Source: Enterococcus caccae ATCC BAA-1240
GTDB taxonomy: Bacteria > Bacillota > Bacilli > Lactobacillales > Enterococcaceae
Direction of reading: 5' to 3'
Length of the DNA stretch: 64,000 nucleotides
Assembly: GCF_000407145.1 (NCBI RefSeq)
Contig: NZ_KE136472.1
Coordinates: 513,658-577,657, forward strand
A model generated the notes under the pieces. That model was given only the letters and a program-made list of their open reading frames with translations. It was not told the DNA's origin and did no database searches. The position numbers and the translations under genes were made by a program. Position 1 is the stretch's first letter. The number at the start of each line of letters is the position of its first letter. Positions 1 through 7,638 of this stretch are shown one piece after another.

Positions 1-1307
1 ATGAAATTAACAAAGCAGCAGAAGGTTACAGAGAGGACATGATCAAATTTTTACGTGATTTAGTAAAAATCCCGGGAGAAAGTGCTGAAGAAGGCGCAAA
101 AATGGATCGGGCGAAAGCTGAAATGGAAAAATTAGGCTTTGACAAAATCGAAGTCGATCCTCAAGGAAACTTATTAGGGTATATGGGGACAGGAAAAAAA
201 CTGATTGCTTTTGACGGACACATGGATACAGTCGGCATTGGTGAAATGAGCAACTGGGAATTTGATCCATATGATGGCTATGAAACCGATACTGAAATTG
301 GCGGACGCGGGACTTCCGACCAAGAAGGTGGCATCGTTTCTGCTGTTTACGGTGCGAAAATCATGAAAGATTTAGGACTGCTAAATGAAAAATATACAGC
401 ACTAGTAACTGTTACCGTTCAAGAAGAAGATTGCGATGGATTATGCTGGCAATATATTATTCAAGAAGATAAGATTCGTCCAGAATTTGTAGTCTCAACT
501 GAACCAACAGATGGCGGTATTTACCGTGGACAACGTGGTCGCATGGAAATCAAAGTTGAAGTGAAAGGCGTATCTTGTCACGGATCGGCTCCGGAACGAG
601 GGGACAATGCTATTTATAAAATGGCTGACATTTTACAAGATGTTCGAGCATTAAACAATAATGGTGATACTGAAAGTACGGTTATTAGAGGTTTAGTCCG
701 TATGCTTGATGAAAAATATAACCCTGAATGGAAAGAAGCACGTTTCTTAGGAAAAGGAACAGTGACAGCGTCACAGATCTTCCATTCATCACCAAGCCGT
801 TGTGCGGTAGCAGATGGTTGTACGGTTTCATTAGACCGTCGTATGACAGCAGGAGAAACATGGGAAAGTTGCCTTGAGGAAATTCGTCAATTACCTGCTG
901 TTAAAAAGTATGGAGATGATGTTGTTGTCTCAATGTATGACTATGATCGCCCATCTTATACAGGGTTAACGTATCCAATCGAATGTTACTTCCCAACTTG
1001 GGTGATTCCAGAAGAACATGGTGTAACAAAAGCGTTGATGGAAACCCATAGAAATCTATATGGCGAAGAACGTAAAGGCTCAAAAGAAACGCTTGAAATG
1101 CGTAAAGCACGTCCACTTTTAGATAAATGGACATTCTCAACAAATGGCGTATCGATCATGGGACGCAACGGTATTCCGTGTATCGGCTTTGGTCCAGGAG
1201 CTGAAGCACAAGCACATGCACCGAATGAAAAAACATGGAAAGACGATTTAGTCCGTTGTGCTGCAGTGTATGCCGCATTGCCAACTGTATATTGTGAAAA
1301 CAACTAA
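1..1307 (+). CDS. ygeY: YgeY-type M20-family hydrolase of the selenium/purine cluster (5' partial)
   Basis: Zinc-dependent amidohydrolase of the M20 family, YgeY subgroup, found next to selenium-dependent molybdenum hydroxylases and linked to anaerobic purine breakdown. The M20 metal-site motif GHMDTVG is near visible residue 70, with EEDCDG and STEPTDGG further on. The frame is open to the left edge (first whole codon at position 3) and reads [17 protein letters not shown], which matches the usual N-terminal helix of the family. The ATG at 39 is therefore probably internal and the true start lies upstream of the window. 434 residues are visible, close to full length. The following gene ygeW is 107 bp away. 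I infer cytoplasmic hydrolysis of a ureido or carbamoyl intermediate; the exact substrate cannot be read from the sequence. Confidence 0.88.
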   Translation, partial: EINKAAEGYREDMIKFLRDLVKIPGESAEEGAKMDRAKAEMEKLGFDKIEVDPQGNLLGYMGTGKKLIAFDGHMDTVGIGEMSNWEFDPYDGYETDTEIGGRGTSDQEGGIVSAVYGAKIMKDLGLLNEKYTALVTVTVQEEDCDGLCWQYIIQEDKIRPEFVVSTEPTDGGIYRGQRGRMEIKVEVKGVSCHGSAPERGDNAIYKMADILQDVRALNNNGDTESTVIRGLVRMLDEKYNPEWKEARFLGKGTVTASQIFHSSPSRCAVADGCTVSLDRRMTAGETWESCLEEIRQLPAVKKYGDDVVVSMYDYDRPSYTGLTYPIECYFPTWVIPEEHGVTKALMETHRNLYGEERKGSKETLEMRKARPLLDKWTFSTNGVSIMGRNGIPCIGFGPGAEAQAHAPNEKTWKDDLVRCAAVYAALPTVYCENN

Positions 1308-1340
1308 ATGATCGGCTATAAAGCATAGCGGCAAACGAAC

Positions 1341-1375
1341 CACTATTCTAGTGAGTAAAGGTCATTAGAATAGTG
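1341..1375. other. Inverted repeat between ygeY and ygeW
   Basis: A 10-base perfect inverted repeat, CACTATTCTA at 1341-1350 and TAGAATAGTG at 1366-1375, lies in the ygeY-ygeW gap. No T-run follows, so it is more likely an mRNA processing or stability hairpin, or an operator, than a terminator. Confidence 0.35.
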
Positions 1376-1414
1376 CGTATCGTATCATAACAACTAACTT
1401 AGAGGAGAAATGAT

Positions 1415-2608
1415 ATGGAAACTTTTAACGATTATATTGCAAAATTGGACAAATTAGAATTTGATAAAATGTACGAAAACGACTTTTTCTTAACATGGGA
1501 AAAAACGCGTGATGAATTAGAAGCCGTTTTCACAGTAGCGGATACATTACGCTATTTGCGTGAAAATAATATTTCAACGAAAATTTTTGATAGCGGTCTA
1601 GGGATTTCATTATTCCGCGATAACTCGACAAGAACTCGCTTTAGTTTCGCTTCTGCTTGTAACCTTTTAGGTCTTGAAGTACAAGACTTAGATGAAGGAA
1701 AAAGCCAAATTTCTCATGGGGAAACCGTTCGTGAAACAGCGAACATGATTTCATTTATGGCTGATATTATCGGGATTCGTGATGATATGTATATTGGTAA
1801 AGGAAATACCTATATGCGTGAAGTTTCAGAGTCTGTGCAAGAAGGACATAAAGATGGCGTGTTAGAACAACGTCCAACTTTAGTTAATTTACAATGTGAC
1901 ATCGATCACCCAACTCAAGCGATGGCAGATGCATTACATTTAATCCATGAATTTGGTGGAGTTGAAAACTTAAAAGGAAAAAAAGTTGCGATGACATGGG
2001 CGTATTCACCATCTTATGGGAAACCATTATCAGTTCCTCAAGGAATTGTTGGTTTAATGACACGACTTGGAATGGACGTGGTGCTTGCTCATCCAGAAGG
2101 CTATGAAATCATGCCGGAAGTTGAAGAAGTTGCCAAGAAAAATGCAGCAGAAGCTGGCGGTTCATTTACCAAAACCAATAGCATGGCTGAAGCCTTTAAA
2201 GATGCGGATGTTGTTTATCCTAAGAGCTGGGCCCCATTTGCTGCAATGGAAAAACGCACTCAATTATATGGTGAAGGTGATCAAGCGGGTATCGATAAAT
2301 TAGAAAAAGAGTTACTTGCTCAAAATACTAACCATAAAGATTGGGAATGTACAGAAGAGCTAATGAAAACAACCAAAGAGGGCAAAGCATTATACATGCA
2401 TTGTTTGCCGGCTGATATCACAGGTGTTAGCTGTGATGAAGGGGAAGTTGAAGCATCTGTTTTTGAACGTTATCGTGTGGAGCTTTATAAGGAGGCTAGC
2501 TATAAACCTTATATCATTGCTGCAATGATCTTTCTAAGTAAAGTGAAAAGTCCACAAGCAACATTAAAAGAATTAGAAAAAAAAGCGACACCAAGAGAAG
2601 TTAAATAG
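1415..2608 (+). CDS. ygeW: YgeW-type knotted carbamoyltransferase
   Basis: 397-residue member of the aspartate/ornithine transcarbamoylase fold, YgeW/YgfW subgroup. The carbamoyl-phosphate-binding motif is seen as NSTRTR near residue 70, followed by the DIDHPTQA motif near 170 and HCLPADI near 330. The subgroup is found with SDMH and purine-degradation genes and is thought to cleave a ureido compound to carbamoyl phosphate. RBS GAGGAGAAA lies upstream of ATG 1415. The downstream carbamate kinase gene is the natural consumer of carbamoyl phosphate. The call is firm at family level; the in vivo substrate is inferred from context. Confidence 0.9.
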   Translation: METFNDYIAKLDKLEFDKMYENDFFLTWEKTRDELEAVFTVADTLRYLRENNISTKIFDSGLGISLFRDNSTRTRFSFASACNLLGLEVQDLDEGKSQISHGETVRETANMISFMADIIGIRDDMYIGKGNTYMREVSESVQEGHKDGVLEQRPTLVNLQCDIDHPTQAMADALHLIHEFGGVENLKGKKVAMTWAYSPSYGKPLSVPQGIVGLMTRLGMDVVLAHPEGYEIMPEVEEVAKKNAAEAGGSFTKTNSMAEAFKDADVVYPKSWAPFAAMEKRTQLYGEGDQAGIDKLEKELLAQNTNHKDWECTEELMKTTKEGKALYMHCLPADITGVSCDEGEVEASVFERYRVELYKEASYKPYIIAAMIFLSKVKSPQATLKELEKKATPREVK

Positions 2609-2927
2609 TCATGTATTAGAATTGGCATGGAGTGAGGTGCTTTCTCTAATGATGAAGATAGAGGAAGATAAAATAAGAGGTGCTCTTTTTAGAATTTAAA
2701 TGAATGAAATAATAAGACCTTTCCAAATCCTGAAATAATAGTATCTTGTTAAGAAAAAAAACTATTTAAACTGACTCTGCTGTCCACAGAGTCTAAATAC
2801 TTCATGCAAAAATAGTGTGAACTTAACGGTTATCAATGTGATGAATTGAAAGAGAAAGCATCTTACTTTTTAATAACTAAAAATTAATACGAACAAAGAT
2901 AAAATAGAAGTTGAGGTGAATAGTTGA
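2609..2927. other. Intergenic region ygeW-arcC
   Basis: About 320 bases with no convincing gene. It contains a 7-base inverted repeat (GACTCTG...CAGAGTC, 2773-2793) and a possible -10 (GATAAAAT near 2897) before arcC. A 15-codon ATG frame at about 2653 lacks support. Confidence 0.3.
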
Positions 2928-3866
2928 ATGGTAAAACGTGTTGTAGTTGCTCTAGGTGGAAATGCATTAGGTGATAATCTAACAGAACAAATGACAGCTG
3001 TTAAAGAAACGTCAAAAGCCATTGCCGATTTGATTGAAGCAGGATATGAAGTTATCTTGTCTCACGGTAATGGTCCCCAAGTAGGGATGATCCAGTTGGC
3101 AATGGAAGAACTTTCATTAAGTGATCCAAATAAATATCCAACGATTCCATTGTCTGTTTGTGTAGCAATGAGCCAAAGTTATATTGGCTATGATTTACAA
3201 AATGCTTTACGAGAAGAGCTACTGAGCCGTAATTTAGAACAAGCAGTAGGAACTGTGATTACACAGGTGGCAGTTGATCCAAAAGACCCAGCATTTGAAC
3301 ATCCAGCAAAACCGATCGGTCGTTTTATGACCAAAGAAGAAGCCGATGTACTTGTGAAAGAAAAACAAATAACAGTGGTTGAAGATTCTGGTCGTGGTTA
3401 TCGTCAAGTTGTGGCATCACCAAAGCCTAAAGAAATTATTGAAATTCAAACGATCTCCTCCTTAATCGAAGCAGGCCAAACTGTGATTGCCTGTGGCGGA
3501 GGCGGAATTCCAGTCATTAAAGAAGGAAATCATCTAAGCGGAGCTGCAGCGGTAATTGATAAAGATTTCTGTAGCGAGTTGTTAGCTGAACTGGTTGATG
3601 CGGATTTATTGATCATTTTGACAGCGGTGGAAAAAGTCTGTGTAGATTTTGGTAAACCAACGCAAAAAGAATTGAACCAAGTATCAACAGCTGAAATGAA
3701 AAAACATGCTGCAGATGGTCAGTTTGCACCAGGCTCAATGTTGCCGAAAGTTGAAGCAGCTATCCAATTTGCTGAATCAAAACCGGGACGCAAAACATTG
3801 ATTACCCTACTAGAAAAAGCTAAAGATGGAATCATTGGTAAAACGGGGACGATCATTGAACAATAA
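2928..3866 (+). CDS. arcC: Carbamate kinase
   Basis: 312-residue amino-acid kinase family enzyme that makes ATP and carbamate from carbamoyl phosphate and ADP. Family motifs are visible: the N-terminal ALGGNALG, then SHGNGPQVG near residue 45, CGGGGIPV near 185, and APGSMLPKVEA near 270. RBS TTGAGGTG lies upstream of ATG 2928. No arcA, arcB or arcD is adjacent; the partner here is the YgeW-type transcarbamoylase, so this copy most likely harvests energy from purine or ureide breakdown rather than from arginine deiminase. Confidence 0.94.
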   Translation: MVKRVVVALGGNALGDNLTEQMTAVKETSKAIADLIEAGYEVILSHGNGPQVGMIQLAMEELSLSDPNKYPTIPLSVCVAMSQSYIGYDLQNALREELLSRNLEQAVGTVITQVAVDPKDPAFEHPAKPIGRFMTKEEADVLVKEKQITVVEDSGRGYRQVVASPKPKEIIEIQTISSLIEAGQTVIACGGGGIPVIKEGNHLSGAAAVIDKDFCSELLAELVDADLLIILTAVEKVCVDFGKPTQKELNQVSTAEMKKHAADGQFAPGSMLPKVEAAIQFAESKPGRKTLITLLEKAKDGIIGKTGTIIEQ

Positions 3867-3895
3867 AATAAATAAGCAAGAGAAGGAGTGAGACG

Positions 3896-4276
3896 ATGAC
3901 AAACAAAATGGTCAACTCAACCAATGCACCAGCAGCTGTAGGACCGTATTCACATTCGGTTTTAGCTGGGCAAACGCAATATATTTCTGGTCAATTAGGT
4001 TTGGATCCAGTGAGTGGAGAAATGAAGGAAACCGTTGAACAACAAGCGGAACAAGCGTTGATCAATTTAGGAGCAATTCTAAAAGAAACAGGTATGACCT
4101 ATGATAATGTTGTAAAAACAACAGTTTTTTTGAAGAACATGTCAGATTTCGGCAAAATCAATGATATTTATGGAAAATACTTTTCAAATACGCTTCCAGC
4201 CCGTTCTTGTGTAGAAGTATGCCAGTTACCTAAAAATGGACTTTTTGAAGTAGAAGCAATCGCAGTCAAAAATTAA
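3896..4276 (+). CDS. ridA: RidA/YjgF-family reactive intermediate deaminase
   Basis: 126-residue Rid-family protein. The family signature is present, including YISGQLGLDPVSGE near residue 32 and the C-terminal ARSCVEVCQLPKNGLFEVEA with the conserved Arg and Cys near 103-107. RidA proteins hydrolyse enamine/imine products of PLP enzymes. RBS AGAAGGAG precedes ATG 3896. It sits 29 bp after arcC; in related clusters a diaminopropionate ammonia-lyase (ygeX) makes 2-aminoacrylate, a plausible target, though that gene is not in the window. Confidence 0.92.
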   Translation: MTNKMVNSTNAPAAVGPYSHSVLAGQTQYISGQLGLDPVSGEMKETVEQQAEQALINLGAILKETGMTYDNVVKTTVFLKNMSDFGKINDIYGKYFSNTLPARSCVEVCQLPKNGLFEVEAIAVKN

Positions 4277-4375
4277 TTATTGAGAACTTTCTGATTAAAG
4301 AAAAGGGTTGCGAATTTTGAGACTCGGATAAGTGCAGTCCTTTTTAAAATAAAAAGTGAAGAAGGAAACTTGCCT

Positions 4376-5695
4376 ATGAGTGAAAAAGAAGAAAAGGCAT
4401 TATTTGATTATGATGCTAAGTTATCGATCAAAGAAGCAGTTCCAATGGGGTTACAACATGTAGTTGCCGCAATTGTTGGGATCGTTACGCCAGGAATCAT
4501 GATTGCAAAGGTTTGTAATCTAAGTTCTGGGGATACAACGATCATGATTCAGACGTCACTTATTTTCTCTGCTATAGCAACTTTCATGCAACTTTTTCCA
4601 ATTTTTGGAACAGTCGGTTCAAGGTTGCCTGTCATGATGGGTGCAAGCTTTGCTTATGTCCCTATTTTAATGGCTATTGGGGGAGAGTTTGGAATTGGGG
4701 CAATCTTTGGAGCCCAGTTAGTTGGTAGTATTTTAGTTATTTTAGTTGGTCTATCAATAAAAAAGATTCGGATATTATTTCCACCGCTTGTCACTGGTAC
4801 CGTCATTTTAAGTATTGGTCTGTCACTTTTTCCAGTTGCAATCAAATATATGGCAGGTGGAGCAGGAAGTCCTGATTTTGGGTCAGCACAAAACTGGTTA
4901 GTGGCTTTGCTGACGTTTGGAGTGGTATTTTACTTTAACTATTTTTCAAAAGGATTTCTTAAACTATCCTCTATTTTGAATGGAATGATCATTGGTTATA
5001 TTGTATCATTAGTTCTGGGAATGGTTAATTTTATGCCTGTTAAGGAATCATCTGTTTTTCAAGTAATTACACCGCTTTATTTTGGTTTAGATTTTCAAAT
5101 TGTTCCAATTTTGACCTTAGTTGTAATGTTTATCGTCGATGCAGTTCAAGCTATTGGGCAATTTACTGCAACGACAGTTGGTGCAATGGATCGGGAACCA
5201 ACAGATAAGGAACTTTCTGGTGGAATCATGGGAAGCGGTTTCTCAAATTTTATCGGTAGTTTCTTTGGTTCGGTCCCCGTCGCAACTTTTGGTCAAAACG
5301 TAGGACTTGTTACAGTAACAAGGGTAATCAATAAGTATGTTATGGTTTTTGCTTCAGTTATCTTACTGGTCGCAGGCTTTGTTCCAAAAGTGGCATCGAT
5401 CTTAACAACGATTCCTTATGCAGTGATTGGTGGTGCGACAGTCTCGGTTTTCGCATCGATTTCGATGACAGGGGTACGAATGATATCAACTCAAGAATTG
5501 ACACCTAGAAATACTGGTGTTGTGGGGATTGCATTGGCGTTTGGTATCGGTGTTACATTGTCAGTAGGTTGCTTGAGCGGTTTTCCACCATGGGTAACAA
5601 CGATTTTTGGACACTCCGAAGTTATTTTGACAACGATTGTTGCAGTTATTTTGAATGTGGTTCTTAAAGAAGAGAAGCAACTGGTCATCGAATAA
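4376..5695 (+). CDS. NCS2-family xanthine/uracil-type permease
   Basis: 439-residue polytopic membrane protein of the nucleobase:cation symporter-2 family (about 12-14 hydrophobic segments). The N-terminal GLQHVVAAIVG and the central FIVDAVQAIGQF segment are typical of PbuX/UraA-like transporters. I chose ATG 4376 rather than TTG 4370 because a GAAGGA ribosome binding site lies about 9 nt upstream. It closes the ygeY-ygeW-arcC-ridA group and is followed by a strong terminator, so the likely cargo is xanthine or urate; specificity is inference. Confidence 0.9.
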   Translation: MSEKEEKALFDYDAKLSIKEAVPMGLQHVVAAIVGIVTPGIMIAKVCNLSSGDTTIMIQTSLIFSAIATFMQLFPIFGTVGSRLPVMMGASFAYVPILMAIGGEFGIGAIFGAQLVGSILVILVGLSIKKIRILFPPLVTGTVILSIGLSLFPVAIKYMAGGAGSPDFGSAQNWLVALLTFGVVFYFNYFSKGFLKLSSILNGMIIGYIVSLVLGMVNFMPVKESSVFQVITPLYFGLDFQIVPILTLVVMFIVDAVQAIGQFTATTVGAMDREPTDKELSGGIMGSGFSNFIGSFFGSVPVATFGQNVGLVTVTRVINKYVMVFASVILLVAGFVPKVASILTTIPYAVIGGATVSVFASISMTGVRMISTQELTPRNTGVVGIALAFGIGVTLSVGCLSGFPPWVTTIFGHSEVILTTIVAVILNVVLKEEKQLVIE

Positions 5696-5719
5696 TCATC
5701 AAAGTTCTCTCTAAAAAAG

Positions 5720-5767
5720 ATGCAAAAGATAAAGGAATAAATCGATTTGTCTTTTGCATTATTTTTA
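5720..5767 (+). terminator. Rho-independent terminator after the purine permease
   Basis: A perfect 10-base stem (ATGCAAAAGA / TCTTTTGCAT, 5720-5729 and 5750-5759) is followed by TATTTTTA. It separates the ygeY group from the SDMH genes. Confidence 0.85.
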
Positions 5768-5894
5768 TGAATAAAACAATTAAACAAAGAAAAGTGAACG
5801 ATGGAGAATTTTTTCTAGAAGGTCAGTAGTTTGTTGGAAAAATAATTTTATTGAATGTCGGAGTATTTATTTAAAGCAAAAACTAATGATCAAA

Positions 5895-5934
5895 TGTTAA
5901 AGCACATATTTCTATATTGTTAAAGCGCATATTT
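5895..5934. promoter_or_regulatory. Tandem direct repeat upstream of ModE-like regulator
   Basis: Two copies of TGTTAAAGCRCATATTT (5895-5911 and 5918-5934) differ at one base and are 23 bp apart start to start, about two helical turns. They lie 50-90 bp before the ModE-like gene, consistent with a regulator-binding site for this divergently uncharted promoter; the regulator is not known. Confidence 0.45.
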
Positions 5935-5983
5935 TTTTTAGAAGTCGCTATCTTTTTGAAGTATAACGAAAGGAGGTCTTGAA

Positions 5984-6370
5984 ATGAAGGCGCAGGAGTC
6001 ATTTAATTATACACTTAATTTAAAATTGCGAACAAATCGGATTTTTTTTGGATCTGGTGTGGTTGAGTTACTTCAACGAATTTCTCAAACTAGGTCACTG
6101 AATACAGCAGCGAAACAGATGCATATGTCTTATAATAAAGCATGGCGGATGATCAAAAAAGCTGAGGAAGAATTGGGCTATCCATTGATCAATACGACTA
6201 TAGGTGGCCATAATGGTGGTGGTTCAACAGTTACCACAGAAGGAAAACACCTAACAGCAAAGTTTCTTCTTTTTCAAAAAAAAACATATCAAATCACGAA
6301 TCAATATTTTGTAGAGATCTTTAAAGATGAATTAAATTCAGAATTAGTAGAGTTGGAGGAAAGAGAATGA
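5984..6370 (+). CDS. ModE-like winged-helix regulator (LysR-type HTH), no molybdate-binding domain
   Basis: 128-residue protein matching the N-terminal DNA-binding part of ModE: the segment from about residue 26 to 75 (FFGSGVVELLQRI, SLNTAAKQMHMSYNKAW, AEEELGYPLI) is the typical winged helix. The C-terminal MOP domains of ModE are absent, so it is a stand-alone HTH. RBS AAGGAGGT precedes ATG 5984. It overlaps the XdhC-like gene by 4 bp (ATGA). It probably senses molybdate or cofactor status indirectly and controls the SDMH genes; this is inference. Confidence 0.85.
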   Translation: MKAQESFNYTLNLKLRTNRIFFGSGVVELLQRISQTRSLNTAAKQMHMSYNKAWRMIKKAEEELGYPLINTTIGGHNGGGSTVTTEGKHLTAKFLLFQKKTYQITNQYFVEIFKDELNSELVELEERE

Positions 6371-7395
6371 AGGAACTTTTTCTACAGGCTAATGAAGCAA
6401 TCAAACGAAAAGAAGATACCGTCATTGTTACAGTTAGTGCAAGTTTGGGCTCTACACCAAGAGGAGTAGGCGCTCGGATGTTAGTTGGTAAATCGGGTAG
6501 AATCGTTGGGACGGTTGGTGGTGGTGCAGTTGAGTTTCGCGGAGAAAAAATTGCAAAACAAGTGTTGAAAGATCATAAATCTAGAGCAGAAAAATTTATT
6601 CTAGCACCAAATGACGTTGTAGATTTAGGGATGATTTGTGGTGGAAATGTGGAACTTTTTTTTCAATATCTTTCTTGGAAAGAGCCCAACGTTCAGATAA
6701 TCTGCAAAGAAATCATTAAGCATTATGAAAACAATCAGCAGTGTTGGCTGCTTACGGAATTAAACGCTGAGGGAACAAATTGTTTTGGTTTGTATAGTTT
6801 TGAAACTGGATTAATTGGAAATGTATCAGCTAATTTAAAAAAAACGCAGTTTGGAGCAAGAGTGTCGCAAGCTAATGTCAATGGACATATTTATTCAATA
6901 GAACCACTGCTACAAATAGGAAAAGTCTTTGTCTTTGGAGGTGGTCATGTTGCGCAAGCGTTGGTTCCTGTTTTGAAAACGCTTGATTTTTACTGTGTTG
7001 TTTTGGATGATCGTAAAAAGTTTTTAACAGAAGCTGTATTCCCTGATGCAGATCAGCGGATAGTAATTGATTTTAGTAATGTTACAGCTTCGATTGAAAT
7101 TACCGAAGCTGATTACGCTATCATAATGACACGTGGTCATCAGCTTGATTTTCTTTTAGTGAAACAATTATTGGAAACGTCCGCTTATTACATCGGAGTG
7201 ATGGGGAGCAGCCAAAAGATTGCCACGCAGATAGAGAAATTAAAAAAATGCGGTTTTTCGATGGAGGAGATAGATCGAATCAATATGCCGATCGGATTAA
7301 AAATAAACGCAGAAACACCAGCGGAACTCGCAATCAGTGTTGCTGGAGAACTGATTAGAAAACGAGCAATATCAAGAGAAAATCTGTCAAAATAG
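6367..7395 (+). CDS. XdhC/CoxI-family molybdenum hydroxylase maturation factor
   Basis: 342-residue XdhC-family protein. The N-terminal XdhC/CoxI domain contains SASLGSTPRGVGARM (about residues 24-38) and GTVGGGAVE; the C-terminal Rossmann-like domain starts at FVFGGGHVAQAL near 190 and holds a TRGHQLD motif near 258. Such proteins bind molybdopterin cofactor, promote its sulfuration or selenation, and deliver it to xanthine dehydrogenase-like enzymes. It is translationally coupled to the upstream regulator by a 4 bp overlap and lies 243 bp ahead of the hydroxylase. Confidence 0.88.
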   Translation: MKELFLQANEAIKRKEDTVIVTVSASLGSTPRGVGARMLVGKSGRIVGTVGGGAVEFRGEKIAKQVLKDHKSRAEKFILAPNDVVDLGMICGGNVELFFQYLSWKEPNVQIICKEIIKHYENNQQCWLLTELNAEGTNCFGLYSFETGLIGNVSANLKKTQFGARVSQANVNGHIYSIEPLLQIGKVFVFGGGHVAQALVPVLKTLDFYCVVLDDRKKFLTEAVFPDADQRIVIDFSNVTASIEITEADYAIIMTRGHQLDFLLVKQLLETSAYYIGVMGSSQKIATQIEKLKKCGFSMEEIDRINMPIGLKINAETPAELAISVAGELIRKRAISRENLSK

Positions 7396-7581
7396 GAAGC
7401 TAATCAAAATGAATGCAGAGCGGTGCAGCGTTTAGATTTTAATAGGAACGACAAGTGTGTTGGCGGCTCTGGTAGATTTGTCAAAGAGGAAAAAGAGAAA
7501 ATATTCCATATTGAGTGGCATTTAGCGTTCGAATAAATTTTTTTTTTGCTAAAAAATAATTTTTAGACATCAGTTTTATGG

Positions 7582-7587
7582 TATAAT
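7582..7587 (+). promoter_or_regulatory. Extended -10 promoter before the hydroxylase gene
   Basis: TATGGTATAAT gives an extended -10 (TG-N-TATAAT, core at 7582-7587) about 50 bp before the hydroxylase start. No good -35 is seen. The same TTTATGGTATA(A/G)T core recurs before the flavodoxin operon at 15601-15612. The 225 bp leader upstream (7396-7620) holds only a short CAGAGC...GCTCTG repeat. Confidence 0.5.
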
Positions 7588-7638
7588 CATAGTGATTAAA
7601 AGCTATAATTATAACAGAAATTGAGGTGTAAAGAAAAA

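Noticed and set aside
7396..7638. Molybdenum cofactor riboswitch before the hydroxylase
   Set aside because: Only one 6 bp repeat was seen; no recognisable Moco RNA core.
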